A stretch of DNA of 64,000 nucleotides from Fretibacter sp964410285 (lineage in GTDB: Bacteria > Pseudomonadota > Alphaproteobacteria > Caulobacterales > Maricaulaceae): the NCBI GenBank assembly GCA_964410285.1, contig CAYPFR010000008.1:1-64000 (forward strand), read 5' to 3'. Numbering within the stretch: the first letter of the stretch is position 1; each line of letters opens with the position of its first letter. The notes beneath the pieces were generated by a model, which worked only from the letters and a program-made list of their open reading frames with translations, searched no databases and was not told the DNA's origin. Shown one piece after another: positions 1 through 7,438 of this stretch. A program made the translations under genes and the position numbers.

Positions 1-122
1 CCACGGCGCTCGATCGTGCCGAGCGCCCTGATAAGGGTGCCGCTAACGTCATGGAGGACAATCTTGAGCTTGCCCTGAACGCCCGAAGGCTCAAAAGTTT
101 TATCGCGTTGAAGTTCAGTCAT
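1..122 (-). CDS. ilvM: Acetolactate synthase small subunit, IlvM-type ACT protein (partial)
   Basis: The gene starts at an ATG at 122 and runs off the left edge, so about 40 residues are visible. After a short polar N-terminus there is an ACT-domain beginning, with VSGTLIRALGTIERRG at residues 26-41. This resembles the short regulatory subunit of enterobacterial AHAS II (IlvM) more than the longer IlvN. It lies 78 bp downstream of the large subunit and is probably the last visible gene of the ilvD-ilvC-ilvG-ilvM operon. It would bind and stabilise the large subunit and affect feedback inhibition. The IlvM rather than IlvN call rests on a short fragment and on the large-subunit type. Confidence 0.6.
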   Translation of the reverse strand, partial: MTELQRDKTFEPSGVQGKLKIVLHDVSGTLIRALGTIERR

Positions 123-200
123 ATTATTTCCCAGTAGGAGATGTACTCCTCTTCGCCTCTAGTTATTTCCCTGTCGTGCCACCAATATTGCGACTCACGC

Positions 201-1943
201 CTACCGCTCCATCATATCGGCATTGCTGCGGCCCGGCGGGACGAGCGGCCAGACATTTTCATTCGGGTCGATTTTGACGTGCATGAGGACAGGACCGTCA
301 GTCTCTAAAAGACGGTCAATGCCCGCATCGACTTCATCAGCTGTGGTGACAGTAAAGGCATCAATTTGAAACGCTTTGGCGACCAAAGCAAAATCAGGAT
401 TATCATCCATATTGGTTTCGGAATAATTCTTATCAAAGAACACTTCCTGCCATTGACGCACCATACCCAGCGCGGAGTTATCCAGCAGAACAATTTTGAG
501 CGGAATATCGTAACGGAAGAGCGTGGCAAGCTCCTGAATATTCATCATAATAGAACCATCACCCGAGACGGTAATCACCGTGCGTTCCGGCGCGCCAAGT
601 TTCGCGCCTAATCCTGCGGGCAAGCCAAAGCCCATTGTGCCTAACCCGCCAGAGGTAATGTGATCTTTGGGCTCATCAAAATAGCAATGCTGCGCGACCC
701 ACATTTGATGCTGTCCAACATCACAGGTAAAAATGGCGGCTGTTTCATCCTTAAACATAGCGTCCGCGCGGCGCGACAAGTCATGTAAAAGTTTCGGCGC
801 ATAAACACCGGGCGACGCTTTGGCCTGCGCGCCTTCATAGTCCCAGACATGCTCTGCGCGGCGGCCATAACATAACTCGCGCCAGTCATCGCATTCCGAG
901 CGGCCCGGATTCAGCGCCGCAAGATTTTTCTTGAGCGAGCCATCCAGATAAACATCGACTTTGCGAAGTTTATTAATTTCCGCAATATCAATATCCATAT
1001 GTATAACCTTGGCATGAGGGGCAAAGGTATCGAGCTTTCCCGTCGCGCGGTCATCAAAACGCGCGCCCGCCACAATGAGGAGGTCACATTCCTGCACCGC
1101 ATAATTCGCCGCTTTGAGCCCGTGCATGCCGAGCATTCCCAAAAATTTTGGATGATCAGACGGCATCGCGCCTAGACCTTTGAGGGTTGAGACAACAGGA
1201 ATATCTGTACGCTCGACGAGGTCACGTAATTCTTGAACACCGTCACCTTGGGCAATTCCGCCGCCAATATAAAAGAGCGGTTTTTTCGCTGCACGGATAA
1301 GCTCTTCGGCTTTGGAGACATAATCACTTTGCCCCATTTCAGGTTTAACTTTGGGATAGGGCCGCCATTTGTGACGCTCTGTCGTCATGGCATTGGCGAC
1401 ATCTTTGGGCAGGTCAATCAAGACAGGACCGGGACGGCCTTCGGCGGCAATGAAATAGGCTTCGGCCACCATGCCGGGAATATCGGCGGGGTCGCGCACA
1501 ATATAGCTGTGCTTGACTACAGGCAGGGTCATGCCAAAAATGTCGACCTCTTGGAAGGCGTCCGTGCCCATAAGGTTTGACGGTACTTGCCCTGTCACAA
1601 AGACAACAGGTACGCTATCAAGATAGGCATCCGCAATCGCAGTGATTAGGTTGGTCGCGCCCGGACCAGAGGTGGCAAAAGCTGTTCCCGTCCGGCCCGT
1701 CGCTCTTGCGTAACCAATCGCGGCCATGCCGCAGCCTTGCTCATGACGACACAAAATATGGCGAAGCTGCGGAATACTCGGCAGTACATCATAGACAGGC
1801 ATAATAGCCCCGCCCGGATAGCCAAAAATCGTGTCCACACCTTGTTCCACAAGCGATTCCAGTAATAATTGCGACCCCGATTTAGCCGGGCGATCAGCAA
1901 TCTTTTCAGTCGCTTGTTTTTCAAATTGTGTGGCTGTGGTCAT
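201..1943 (-). CDS. ilvG: Acetolactate synthase large subunit (AHAS II / IlvG type)
   Basis: This 580-residue thiamine-diphosphate enzyme condenses pyruvate with pyruvate or 2-ketobutyrate, the first common step of valine, leucine and isoleucine synthesis. The N-terminal domain has the GYPGGAIMPVYD motif and the catalytic Glu in CRHEQG (about residue 68). The C-terminal ThDP-binding motif GDGSIMMN is near residue 460. The run CRHEQG..MAAIGYARATG followed by GTDAFQEVD resembles enterobacterial IlvG (AHAS II) closely. It is the third gene of the minus-strand operon, 69 bp after ilvC. Its regulatory subunit would be the ACT protein at the left edge. Function is secure; the subtype (ilvG rather than ilvB) is inferred from remembered sequence. 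Confidence 0.93.
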   Translation of the reverse strand: MTTATQFEKQATEKIADRPAKSGSQLLLESLVEQGVDTIFGYPGGAIMPVYDVLPSIPQLRHILCRHEQGCGMAAIGYARATGRTGTAFATSGPGATNLITAIADAYLDSVPVVFVTGQVPSNLMGTDAFQEVDIFGMTLPVVKHSYIVRDPADIPGMVAEAYFIAAEGRPGPVLIDLPKDVANAMTTERHKWRPYPKVKPEMGQSDYVSKAEELIRAAKKPLFYIGGGIAQGDGVQELRDLVERTDIPVVSTLKGLGAMPSDHPKFLGMLGMHGLKAANYAVQECDLLIVAGARFDDRATGKLDTFAPHAKVIHMDIDIAEINKLRKVDVYLDGSLKKNLAALNPGRSECDDWRELCYGRRAEHVWDYEGAQAKASPGVYAPKLLHDLSRRADAMFKDETAAIFTCDVGQHQMWVAQHCYFDEPKDHITSGGLGTMGFGLPAGLGAKLGAPERTVITVSGDGSIMMNIQELATLFRYDIPLKIVLLDNSALGMVRQWQEVFFDKNYSETNMDDNPDFALVAKAFQIDAFTVTTADEVDAGIDRLLETDGPVLMHVKIDPNENVWPLVPPGRSNADMMER

Positions 1944-2012
1944 TTCATTTCCCTGTGACGCCTGTGGCGTTCCGCGCCTCTTGTGTTGTTCAGGCGCGGA
2001 ATAATTTAGTCT

Positions 2013-3041
2013 TTAATTCACATCTTTATCGATAATTTTATTGGCCGCAATCCACGGCATCATCTCGCGAAGCTTACTCCCGATTTGTTCAATCTGATGC
2101 GCTTCCATATTGCGGCGGCGAGCGGTCATGCTGGGGTAACCCAGCGCGCCTTCTTGGATGAAGGATTTCGCGTAATCTCCATTTTGGATATTCTTTAGCG
2201 CCGTGCGCATAGCCTCGCGGGAGCTGTCATTCACAACCGCTTCGCCTGTGACGTACTCGCCATATTCAGCATTGTTGGAAATTGAGTAATTCATATTGGC
2301 AATCCCGCCCTCATAAATTAGATCAACGATAAGCTTGGTTTCATGCAGACATTCGAAATAGGCCAACTCCGGCGGATAGCCCGCTTCTGTGAGCGTTTCG
2401 AAACCCATTTTAATCAGCTCAACAACGCCGCCGCAAAGCACAGCCTGTTCCCCAAAGAGGTCAGTTTCCGTTTCGTCCTTAAAGGTCGTGTGAATGATGG
2501 CCGTGCGGCCCCCGCCAATGGCAGAAGCGTATGATTTCGCCAGCTCAAGCGCAAAGCCGCTGTTGGCGTCTTGGGCCACTGCAATCAAATCAGGGATGCC
2601 GCGGCCATTTGTGAACTCATTGCGCACTGTGTGGCCGGGCGCTTTGGGGGCGATCATAATTACATCAAGATCGCGGCGCGGGGCGACTTGGCCGTAATGA
2701 ATAGCAAAGCCGTGACCAAAGGCAAGAGCAGCGCCCTCTTTGATATTGGGTTCAATATCTTCGCGGTAGATTTTCGCCTGTAGCTCATCTGGCGTGAGAA
2801 CCATGACCACATCCGCGCCTTTGACGGCGTCCGCTGTCGCCTTGGATTCAAGACCGTCCGCTTTGACCTTTTTATTGGTCGAGCTTTCAGGGCGAAGGCC
2901 AACCACAACGTCAACGCCGCTGTCTTTAAGATTAAGCGCATGTGCGCGGCCTTGGGAGCCATAGCCAAGTACGGCGACTTTCTTCTTTTTGATTAAAGAT
3001 AGATCGCAATCTTTGTCGTAATAAATATCGAGTGATGACAT
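2013..3041 (-). CDS. ilvC: Ketol-acid reductoisomerase
   Basis: This is a 342-residue class I enzyme that isomerises and reduces acetolactate or acetohydroxybutyrate with Mg2+ and NADPH. The Rossmann motif GYGSQGRAHALNL is at about residues 26-38. GLRPESS follows it, the usual NADPH 2'-phosphate contact region. Metal-binding acidic residues are in FGEQAVLCGG and in the helical C-terminal domain around ECLHE. Length is normal for class I (about 330-340). It sits 17 bp downstream of ilvD and upstream of ilvG, so it is probably co-transcribed from the attenuated ilv promoter. Confidence 0.97.
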   Translation of the reverse strand: MSSLDIYYDKDCDLSLIKKKKVAVLGYGSQGRAHALNLKDSGVDVVVGLRPESSTNKKVKADGLESKATADAVKGADVVMVLTPDELQAKIYREDIEPNIKEGAALAFGHGFAIHYGQVAPRRDLDVIMIAPKAPGHTVRNEFTNGRGIPDLIAVAQDANSGFALELAKSYASAIGGGRTAIIHTTFKDETETDLFGEQAVLCGGVVELIKMGFETLTEAGYPPELAYFECLHETKLIVDLIYEGGIANMNYSISNNAEYGEYVTGEAVVNDSSREAMRTALKNIQNGDYAKSFIQEGALGYPSMTARRRNMEAHQIEQIGSKLREMMPWIAANKIIDKDVN

Positions 3042-3058
3042 GGGGTAGGTCCTTAAGT

Positions 3059-4762
3059 CTAATTATCAAATGGAAAAGAGGTCACAGCGCCCTTTGAGGC
3101 ACTGCCTACAAGGCGCGCAAATTTTGCGTAAGCGCCGTTCGGGTAACGGGGTTTGGGAGGCGTCCAGCCAGCTGCACGCGCTTTTAAGTCAGCGTCGACA
3201 TTGATCGTGCGCGCCTCAACGTCAATGGTGACTTTGTCGCCGTCGCGCACAAAAGCAATCGGGCCGCCGTGGGCCGCCTCTGGCGCAACATGACCTATAA
3301 CAAAGCCGTAGCTTGCGCCTGAAAAACGTCCGTCCGTAATAAGCGCAACATGGTCAGCCAAATCTTGCCCGACCAAAGCCGCCGTAACCCCGAGCATTTC
3401 GCGCATTCCGGGACCGCCCGCAGGGCCTTCATTACGAATAATGATCACATCGCCTTTGTTAATGCCGTTATTTTGCACGACCTCGAAACAGGCTTCCTCG
3501 GAGTCAAAGACGCGGGCAATGCCTTCAAAATAAAGCGCGCCGTGACCCGCAAGTTTCACCACGCAGCCCTCCGGCGCCATATCGCCATAAAGAATACCGT
3601 AACCGCCGCGCGATTTCACAGGGTCCGCAAATGAACGCACAACATCTTGGCCAGCGGTTTCACGAGCGTCCCCAATCTCGGTAAATAGCGAACGGCCCGT
3701 GACCGTCGGGCTATCTGTAATGCGGCCATCGGCAATCAATCGCTGCCCGATCAGGCCCGAACCGCCCGCACCATAGAGGTCAAAGGCCATATATTTCCCG
3801 CCCGGCTTGAGGTCGCCAATAACGGGCGTATTTCGCGAGATCGTATCGAAATGATCAATATTAAAGCTTTCAATCCCTGCCTCCGACGCAATCGCGAGCA
3901 AATGCAGGATCGCATTGGTCGAGGCCGCCGTCGCCGAGAGCGCAATCGCCGCGTTCATCAAGGCATCATGGGTGATGATTTCGCGCGGCAAGCGGTTTTC
4001 CTTCACGCAGTCAACAACGCACATACCGGCGTCATAGGCGGCTTGGGTTTTATCTTCATGCACCGCAGGCACATCATTTACGCCCATGGGCGAGAGGCCG
4101 AGGAAGGTCATCGCCATCGCCATGGAATTGGCTGTAAATTGTCCGCCGCAGGCCCCAGCCCCGGGGCAAGCCGCTTTTTCTATTTCTTTTAGCTCGGCAT
4201 CGTCAATAATCCCCGCAGCGCAGGCACCGACCGCCTCGAAGACATCCTGCACGGAGAGGTCTCTGCCTTTATGACGTCCGGGCATGATAGAGCCGCCGTA
4301 AAGCACAACGCCCGGCACATTCATACGCGCCAAAGCCATGCCGGCCGCCGGTATCGTCTTGTCACAGGCGACAAGGATAATAACCCCGTCAAGCGAGTGG
4401 CCTTTGACAGCCAGTTCTATGGAGTCAGCAATAACTTCGCGCGACATCAGCGAGGCGCGCATACCTTCACTGCCCATGGTAATTCCGTCAGAAACCGCGA
4501 TAGAGTTGAAATCAACAGGCGTGCCCCCTGCCGCGCGAATGCCCGCGCGAACCGGAACCGCGAGCTTATCAAGGTCCATATTACACGGCCCCATATTGGT
4601 CCATGTATTAAAGACAGCGATGATCGGGCCGGCAAAATTCTCATCATCCATACCAGAGGCGCGCAGCATAGCCCGCGCCGCTGCGCGGCTCGGACCTTTG
4701 ACAATCGCGTCACTGCGTTTGACAAATGAATTCTTAGCCTCTTTATCTGAACTGCCGCTCAT
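3059..4762 (-). CDS. ilvD: Dihydroxy-acid dehydratase
   Basis: This 567-residue iron-sulfur dehydratase makes the 2-keto acids of valine and isoleucine. Three Fe-S cysteine motifs are visible: NMGPCN (about residue 58), ACDKTIPAAG (about 130) and GAGACGGQFTANSM (about 203). The C-terminal GRFSGASYGFVIGHVAPEA signature of the IlvD/Edd family is present. The start is the ATG at 4762, preceded by a GAGAG-type ribosome-binding site. It is the first structural gene of the operon. An intrinsic terminator with a branched-chain-rich leader peptide lies immediately upstream, so expression is probably controlled by attenuation. Confidence 0.96.
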   Translation of the reverse strand: MSGSSDKEAKNSFVKRSDAIVKGPSRAAARAMLRASGMDDENFAGPIIAVFNTWTNMGPCNMDLDKLAVPVRAGIRAAGGTPVDFNSIAVSDGITMGSEGMRASLMSREVIADSIELAVKGHSLDGVIILVACDKTIPAAGMALARMNVPGVVLYGGSIMPGRHKGRDLSVQDVFEAVGACAAGIIDDAELKEIEKAACPGAGACGGQFTANSMAMAMTFLGLSPMGVNDVPAVHEDKTQAAYDAGMCVVDCVKENRLPREIITHDALMNAAIALSATAASTNAILHLLAIASEAGIESFNIDHFDTISRNTPVIGDLKPGGKYMAFDLYGAGGSGLIGQRLIADGRITDSPTVTGRSLFTEIGDARETAGQDVVRSFADPVKSRGGYGILYGDMAPEGCVVKLAGHGALYFEGIARVFDSEEACFEVVQNNGINKGDVIIIRNEGPAGGPGMREMLGVTAALVGQDLADHVALITDGRFSGASYGFVIGHVAPEAAHGGPIAFVRDGDKVTIDVEARTINVDADLKARAAGWTPPKPRYPNGAYAKFARLVGSASKGAVTSFPFDN

Positions 4763-4804
4763 ATCACTCTCTCTTACTCACGTCATAGCCCGCTTTGAGG
4801 TCAC

Positions 4805-4870
4805 AAAAAAACCCGCTCATCTCGGAGCGGGCGCTTTAGGACTTTCATACTTGCCTATATCCCGCTCATC
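4805..4870 (-). terminator. Attenuator of the ilv operon (terminator and competing antiterminator)
   Basis: On the minus strand the decamer GATGAGCGGG occurs twice: at 4870-4861, in the last codons of the leader ORF, and at 4821-4812, directly before seven T residues (4811-4805). Between them, CCCGCTC (4831-4825) can pair with either copy. Pairing with the second copy gives an intrinsic terminator just upstream of ilvD. Pairing with the first copy prevents it. The first copy sits next to the leader stop codon (4857-4855), so a ribosome that reaches the stop should cover it and allow termination. This is the logic of classical amino-acid operon attenuators. Structure is read by eye and not folded by software. 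Confidence 0.85.
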
Positions 4871-5004
4871 GTCCTGCTAATCAGGAGCACCACCACGCCA
4901 AGCACGAGGAGAAGGATAGGCAGCACATTAGGCGTGTCAGCTTTCGCTGCCACCTTTACGCGCGGCGTATCTTTACCAAGGTTCATATCAAGACGAGATG
5001 TCAT
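4855..5004 (-). CDS. ilv operon leader peptide (49 residues)
   Basis: A small ORF with a GAGG ribosome-binding site 6-7 bases before its ATG at 5004 and a TAG stop at 4857-4855. Residues 26-42 read NVLPILLLVLGVVVLLI, in which 14 of 17 residues are Leu, Val or Ile, the three end products of the downstream pathway. The run ends six codons before the stop. A rho-independent terminator with an alternative pairing follows before ilvD. Stalling at the Leu/Val/Ile codons when charged tRNA is scarce should favour the antiterminator. The peptide could also be a single-pass membrane protein, but the competing RNA structure favours a leader role. Confidence 0.75.
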   Translation of the reverse strand: MTSRLDMNLGKDTPRVKVAAKADTPNVLPILLLVLGVVVLLISRTMSGI

Positions 5005-5103
5005 AGCGCCTCATTAAGTTAAAACAGCGCGAGCGACAAGGTAATTTTTTGCTGTGTCCATGCATTTTTTTGGCAGAATGTGATAAAATATACTTACTCT
5101 TGC

Positions 5104-6267
5104 TCACAAATTGGAAAATTCTTGTTTTAGAACCTTAATCAAATCTGATTGCGCTTCAATTCCTGTGGAAATACGCAATAAAGACGGCGTAATACCGGCG
5201 GCGAGCCGCGCTTTTTCCTCCATACCTGCGTGGGTCATTTTCGACGGCACGCAAATCAAGCTCTCAACACCGCCGAGACTGGCGGCAAGCCGAAAGAGTT
5301 TGACATTTTGAGCAAAATGGCCGGCGGCTTCTGCGCCCCCATGAAGCTCAAAGGAGAGCATTGTCCCCGGCCCCGTTTGTTGCCGCTTCATCAGCTTGTA
5401 ACCGGGGTCAGATTTTAGTCCGGGGTAATAGACGCGCTTTACGGCTCTTTCCTTTTTTAGCATTTTCGCAATGGCCACCGCATTGGACTCAGCCTGCGAT
5501 ATCCGCAAAAACAATGTACGAAGCCCCCTCAAGGTCTGGAAGCTGTCAAAGGCCGCGCCTGTCACGCCTGTGCAATTGGCCCACCAAGCAAGTTTTTCGG
5601 CATGCTCGGCTGTTTTGGTAATCACGGCCCCGCCAATGATATCGCTATGACCGTTCAGGTGCTTGGTTGTGGAGTACACCACAATATCCGCCCCCAGCGA
5701 CAAGGGGAGCTGCCGCGCAGGCGAGAGAAAAGTATTATCCACCATCACCAGCGCGCCGCAGGCTTTGGCCTCCTTGGAAATTTCTGCGATATCAACAAGC
5801 CGCATCAGCGGGTTGGAGGGCGTTTCTATTAAGATCAATTTTGGCTTTTTCGCGATTGCCTCCGCCAGCGCTGCGCTGTCCGTTTGGTCGACGAAAAGGA
5901 CATTCATCCGGCCTTGAACCTGCCGATGCGTTAGAAGTCTATGCGTACCGCCGTAACAATCATGGGGCGCGATCACAAGATCGTCGGGCGTGAGTAAATT
6001 AAATACAAGATCAATCGCCGCCATGCCCGAGCTTGTGATGACGGCTCCTGCCCCGCCCTCAAGCGCCGCGAGCGCGTCCGCCAGCCCGCGGCGGTTGGGA
6101 TTGTTGCTGCGGCCATAATCAAACGGGCCTTTTTTATCTACGCTCTCCCATAAATAGGTCGAGGATAAATAAAGAGGCGGCGGCACGGAGCCATAAGCCG
6201 GGTCCGCGCCAATCTCGGCTTGCACGGTTTGAGTCTGCGGGTCGTAATTTGATTTTTTATCGCTCAT
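5104..6267 (-). CDS. metB: Cystathionine gamma-synthase
   Basis: This PLP enzyme of the Cys/Met metabolism family, 387 residues from the ATG at 6267, joins activated homoserine and cysteine to cystathionine. The PLP lysine is in STTKHLNGHSD. APHDCYGGTHRL, ELAWWAN-like LAWWANCTGVTG and SLGGVESLI match enterobacterial MetB (O-succinylhomoserine user) closely. An in-frame ATG at 6285 would start inside metX. The ATG at 6267 forms an ATGA overlap with the metX stop and is preferred, implying translational coupling. Expression should follow the SAM riboswitch ahead of metX. A beta-lyase role is less likely given the sequence and partner gene. Confidence 0.9.
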   Translation of the reverse strand: MSDKKSNYDPQTQTVQAEIGADPAYGSVPPPLYLSSTYLWESVDKKGPFDYGRSNNPNRRGLADALAALEGGAGAVITSSGMAAIDLVFNLLTPDDLVIAPHDCYGGTHRLLTHRQVQGRMNVLFVDQTDSAALAEAIAKKPKLILIETPSNPLMRLVDIAEISKEAKACGALVMVDNTFLSPARQLPLSLGADIVVYSTTKHLNGHSDIIGGAVITKTAEHAEKLAWWANCTGVTGAAFDSFQTLRGLRTLFLRISQAESNAVAIAKMLKKERAVKRVYYPGLKSDPGYKLMKRQQTGPGTMLSFELHGGAEAAGHFAQNVKLFRLAASLGGVESLICVPSKMTHAGMEEKARLAAGITPSLLRISTGIEAQSDLIKVLKQEFSNL

Positions 6268-7220
6268 TGGCTTAACCCCGCGCAAAATTCGGCCAGCTTT
6301 GGCCCCATGGCGTCATATTCCTTTAAAAACGCATCATGCCCATAAAGAGAGGTGAAAGTATAGAGCTCGCTTGGACCTGCGAGCCGGTCACGCAGCTCTT
6401 GCATATCGGCCAGCGGGGCGATCTGATCTGAGATCGCCGTCATCAGCAGCGTCGGCGTGGAAATATTCTCGGGCTCCGCGCGGTGAAGGTCAATGGACTC
6501 CGAGAGCGCCAAAAATCTGCGCGCCTCCATATTCTTAGCGAAATGATCCCCGCGAGAACCGAGATAATCACAAATATCGAAACTGGCCGGCGAAGTGCCC
6601 GTTTCCTTGAGGTCAAACCGGTCTGCAAATTCAGCGGGCGTGCGGTAGGTGGTCATGGCGAGCTCCCTCGCGAGTTTCAGACCCTCTTCCGCGCGGCCCG
6701 CGCTAAGACCAAGGCGCACAATTCGGCGCTGTATGCCGCGCCAAGCAACCCCAATCGGATAAGGACGGTGCGCCGCGCCGATCAGGCAAAGCCTTCCAAG
6801 CCGATCAGGATAAGCCTCTGCAAATTTAAGTGCGGTCATGCCGCCGTAGCTAGAGCCGATAATAGCCGAGACGCGGCTGATATTCTGATCATCCAGAACA
6901 GCCTTAAGGCGGCGCGCCTGATCGCTTGTGGTGAGTGTGTCGGGGCAATTTGCGCAGTCAGTCGAGGGCGCAAATTCAAGGCCAAGGACTTGATACCGGT
7001 TCAGATCAATTGGGCCGCCGGCCCGCACCAGCGCCGACCACCATCCCCGGTTATTTCGTCCTCCGTCCGCAACAAAGCGCGTAGCTGAAATTCCGCCAAG
7101 CACAACAATGAGCGGCGCGCCTTCTGGTCCATAAAGACGGGCATGGGCAATATCGCCTTTTAACGCATCTCCGCGTTCTAGGGAAAAATTTCCAATCTTG
7201 ACGGTTATATCACGCGCCAT
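6264..7220 (-). CDS. metX: Homoserine O-acyltransferase, probably succinyl type (MetXS)
   Basis: An alpha/beta-hydrolase-fold transferase of 318 residues that activates homoserine for methionine synthesis. VVLGGISATRFV precedes the nucleophile elbow GSSYGGMTALKF (catalytic Ser), with Asp and His in TAISDQ and YGHDAFLKE. The short length and GGISA..WW pattern resemble the Xanthomonas-type MetX that uses succinyl-CoA, and the adjacent E. coli-like MetB fits O-succinylhomoserine. A longer reading frame begins at 7280, but that ATG lies inside the riboswitch P1 stem. The ATG at 7220 has GGAGA placed correctly. The stop overlaps the metB start by four bases. Acyl-donor choice is inference. Confidence 0.85.
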   Translation of the reverse strand: MARDITVKIGNFSLERGDALKGDIAHARLYGPEGAPLIVVLGGISATRFVADGGRNNRGWWSALVRAGGPIDLNRYQVLGLEFAPSTDCANCPDTLTTSDQARRLKAVLDDQNISRVSAIIGSSYGGMTALKFAEAYPDRLGRLCLIGAAHRPYPIGVAWRGIQRRIVRLGLSAGRAEEGLKLARELAMTTYRTPAEFADRFDLKETGTSPASFDICDYLGSRGDHFAKNMEARRFLALSESIDLHRAEPENISTPTLLMTAISDQIAPLADMQELRDRLAGPSELYTFTSLYGHDAFLKEYDAMGPKLAEFCAGLSQ

Positions 7221-7221
7221 A

Positions 7222-7260
7222 GTCTTCTCCATTTGGCCGCTTGCAGCGCGGAAAGAAGAC
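7222..7260 (-). promoter_or_regulatory. RBS-sequestering hairpin (riboswitch expression platform)
   Basis: On the minus strand GTCTTCTTT (7260-7252) pairs with GGAGAAGAC (7230-7222), which contains the metX Shine-Dalgarno sequence. An inner stem CCGC/GCGG (7251-7248 with 7240-7237) extends it. The ATG follows at 7220. The aptamer 3' strand GCGAAAGA (7287-7280 region) can pair with TCTTTC(C)GC in the left arm, which would free the RBS. This suggests translational control: SAM-bound aptamer, masked RBS. Pairings were found by eye. Confidence 0.75.
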
Positions 7261-7276
7261 ACGGCATAAGCCTCAA

Positions 7277-7379
7277 CCATCTTTCGCAGGCATTGCCAGC
7301 GCAGGATTTGGCACCGTCCAGCGAAAGCGGGGTTGCCCCAACGTCATAGGGCCTGTCCCTCAGTCGGTCTTGATGATGG
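7277..7379 (-). ncRNA. SAM-I (S-box) riboswitch aptamer
   Basis: Read on the minus strand, the conserved S-box blocks appear in order: P1 5' strand CCATC (7379-7375), ATCAAGA, GAGGGA..GGCCC, GGGGCAACCCC, GGTGCCAAATCCTGC, then GAAAGATGG, whose GATGG (7281-7277) closes P1. It lies between a sigma70-like promoter and metX, and its first base is close to the predicted transcription start. It should sense S-adenosylmethionine and repress metX-metB. S-box RNAs are less usual than SAM-II in alphaproteobacteria, so its presence is notable. Confidence 0.92.
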
Positions 7380-7384
7380 AAAAG

Positions 7385-7413
7385 CATATGACGCAGGCCA
7401 AGGCCTGCGTCAA
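7385..7413 (-). promoter_or_regulatory. metX promoter with a perfect dyad in the spacer
   Basis: On the minus strand TTGACG (7413-7408), a 17-base spacer and CATATG (7390-7385) form a sigma70-like promoter. The predicted start is near 7378, matching the riboswitch 5' end. The spacer and its edges form a perfect 10-bp inverted repeat, GACGCAGGCC-tt-GGCCTGCGTC (7411-7390). It could be an operator, or a transcription terminator for the RTX gene that ends at 7439. No good U-run follows. Confidence 0.6.
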
Positions 7414-7438
7414 GGGTTAGCAATTATGGAGGCTAGGC

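Noticed and set aside
4855..5004. Only a small single-pass membrane protein
   Set aside because: Possible, but the competing terminator structure and the Leu/Val/Ile run directly before ilvD make a leader peptide the better explanation.
7221..7280. Extended N-terminus of MetX beginning at 7280
   Set aside because: The ATG lies in the 3' strand of the riboswitch P1 stem; the ATG at 7220 has the properly spaced GGAGA and fits the family start.
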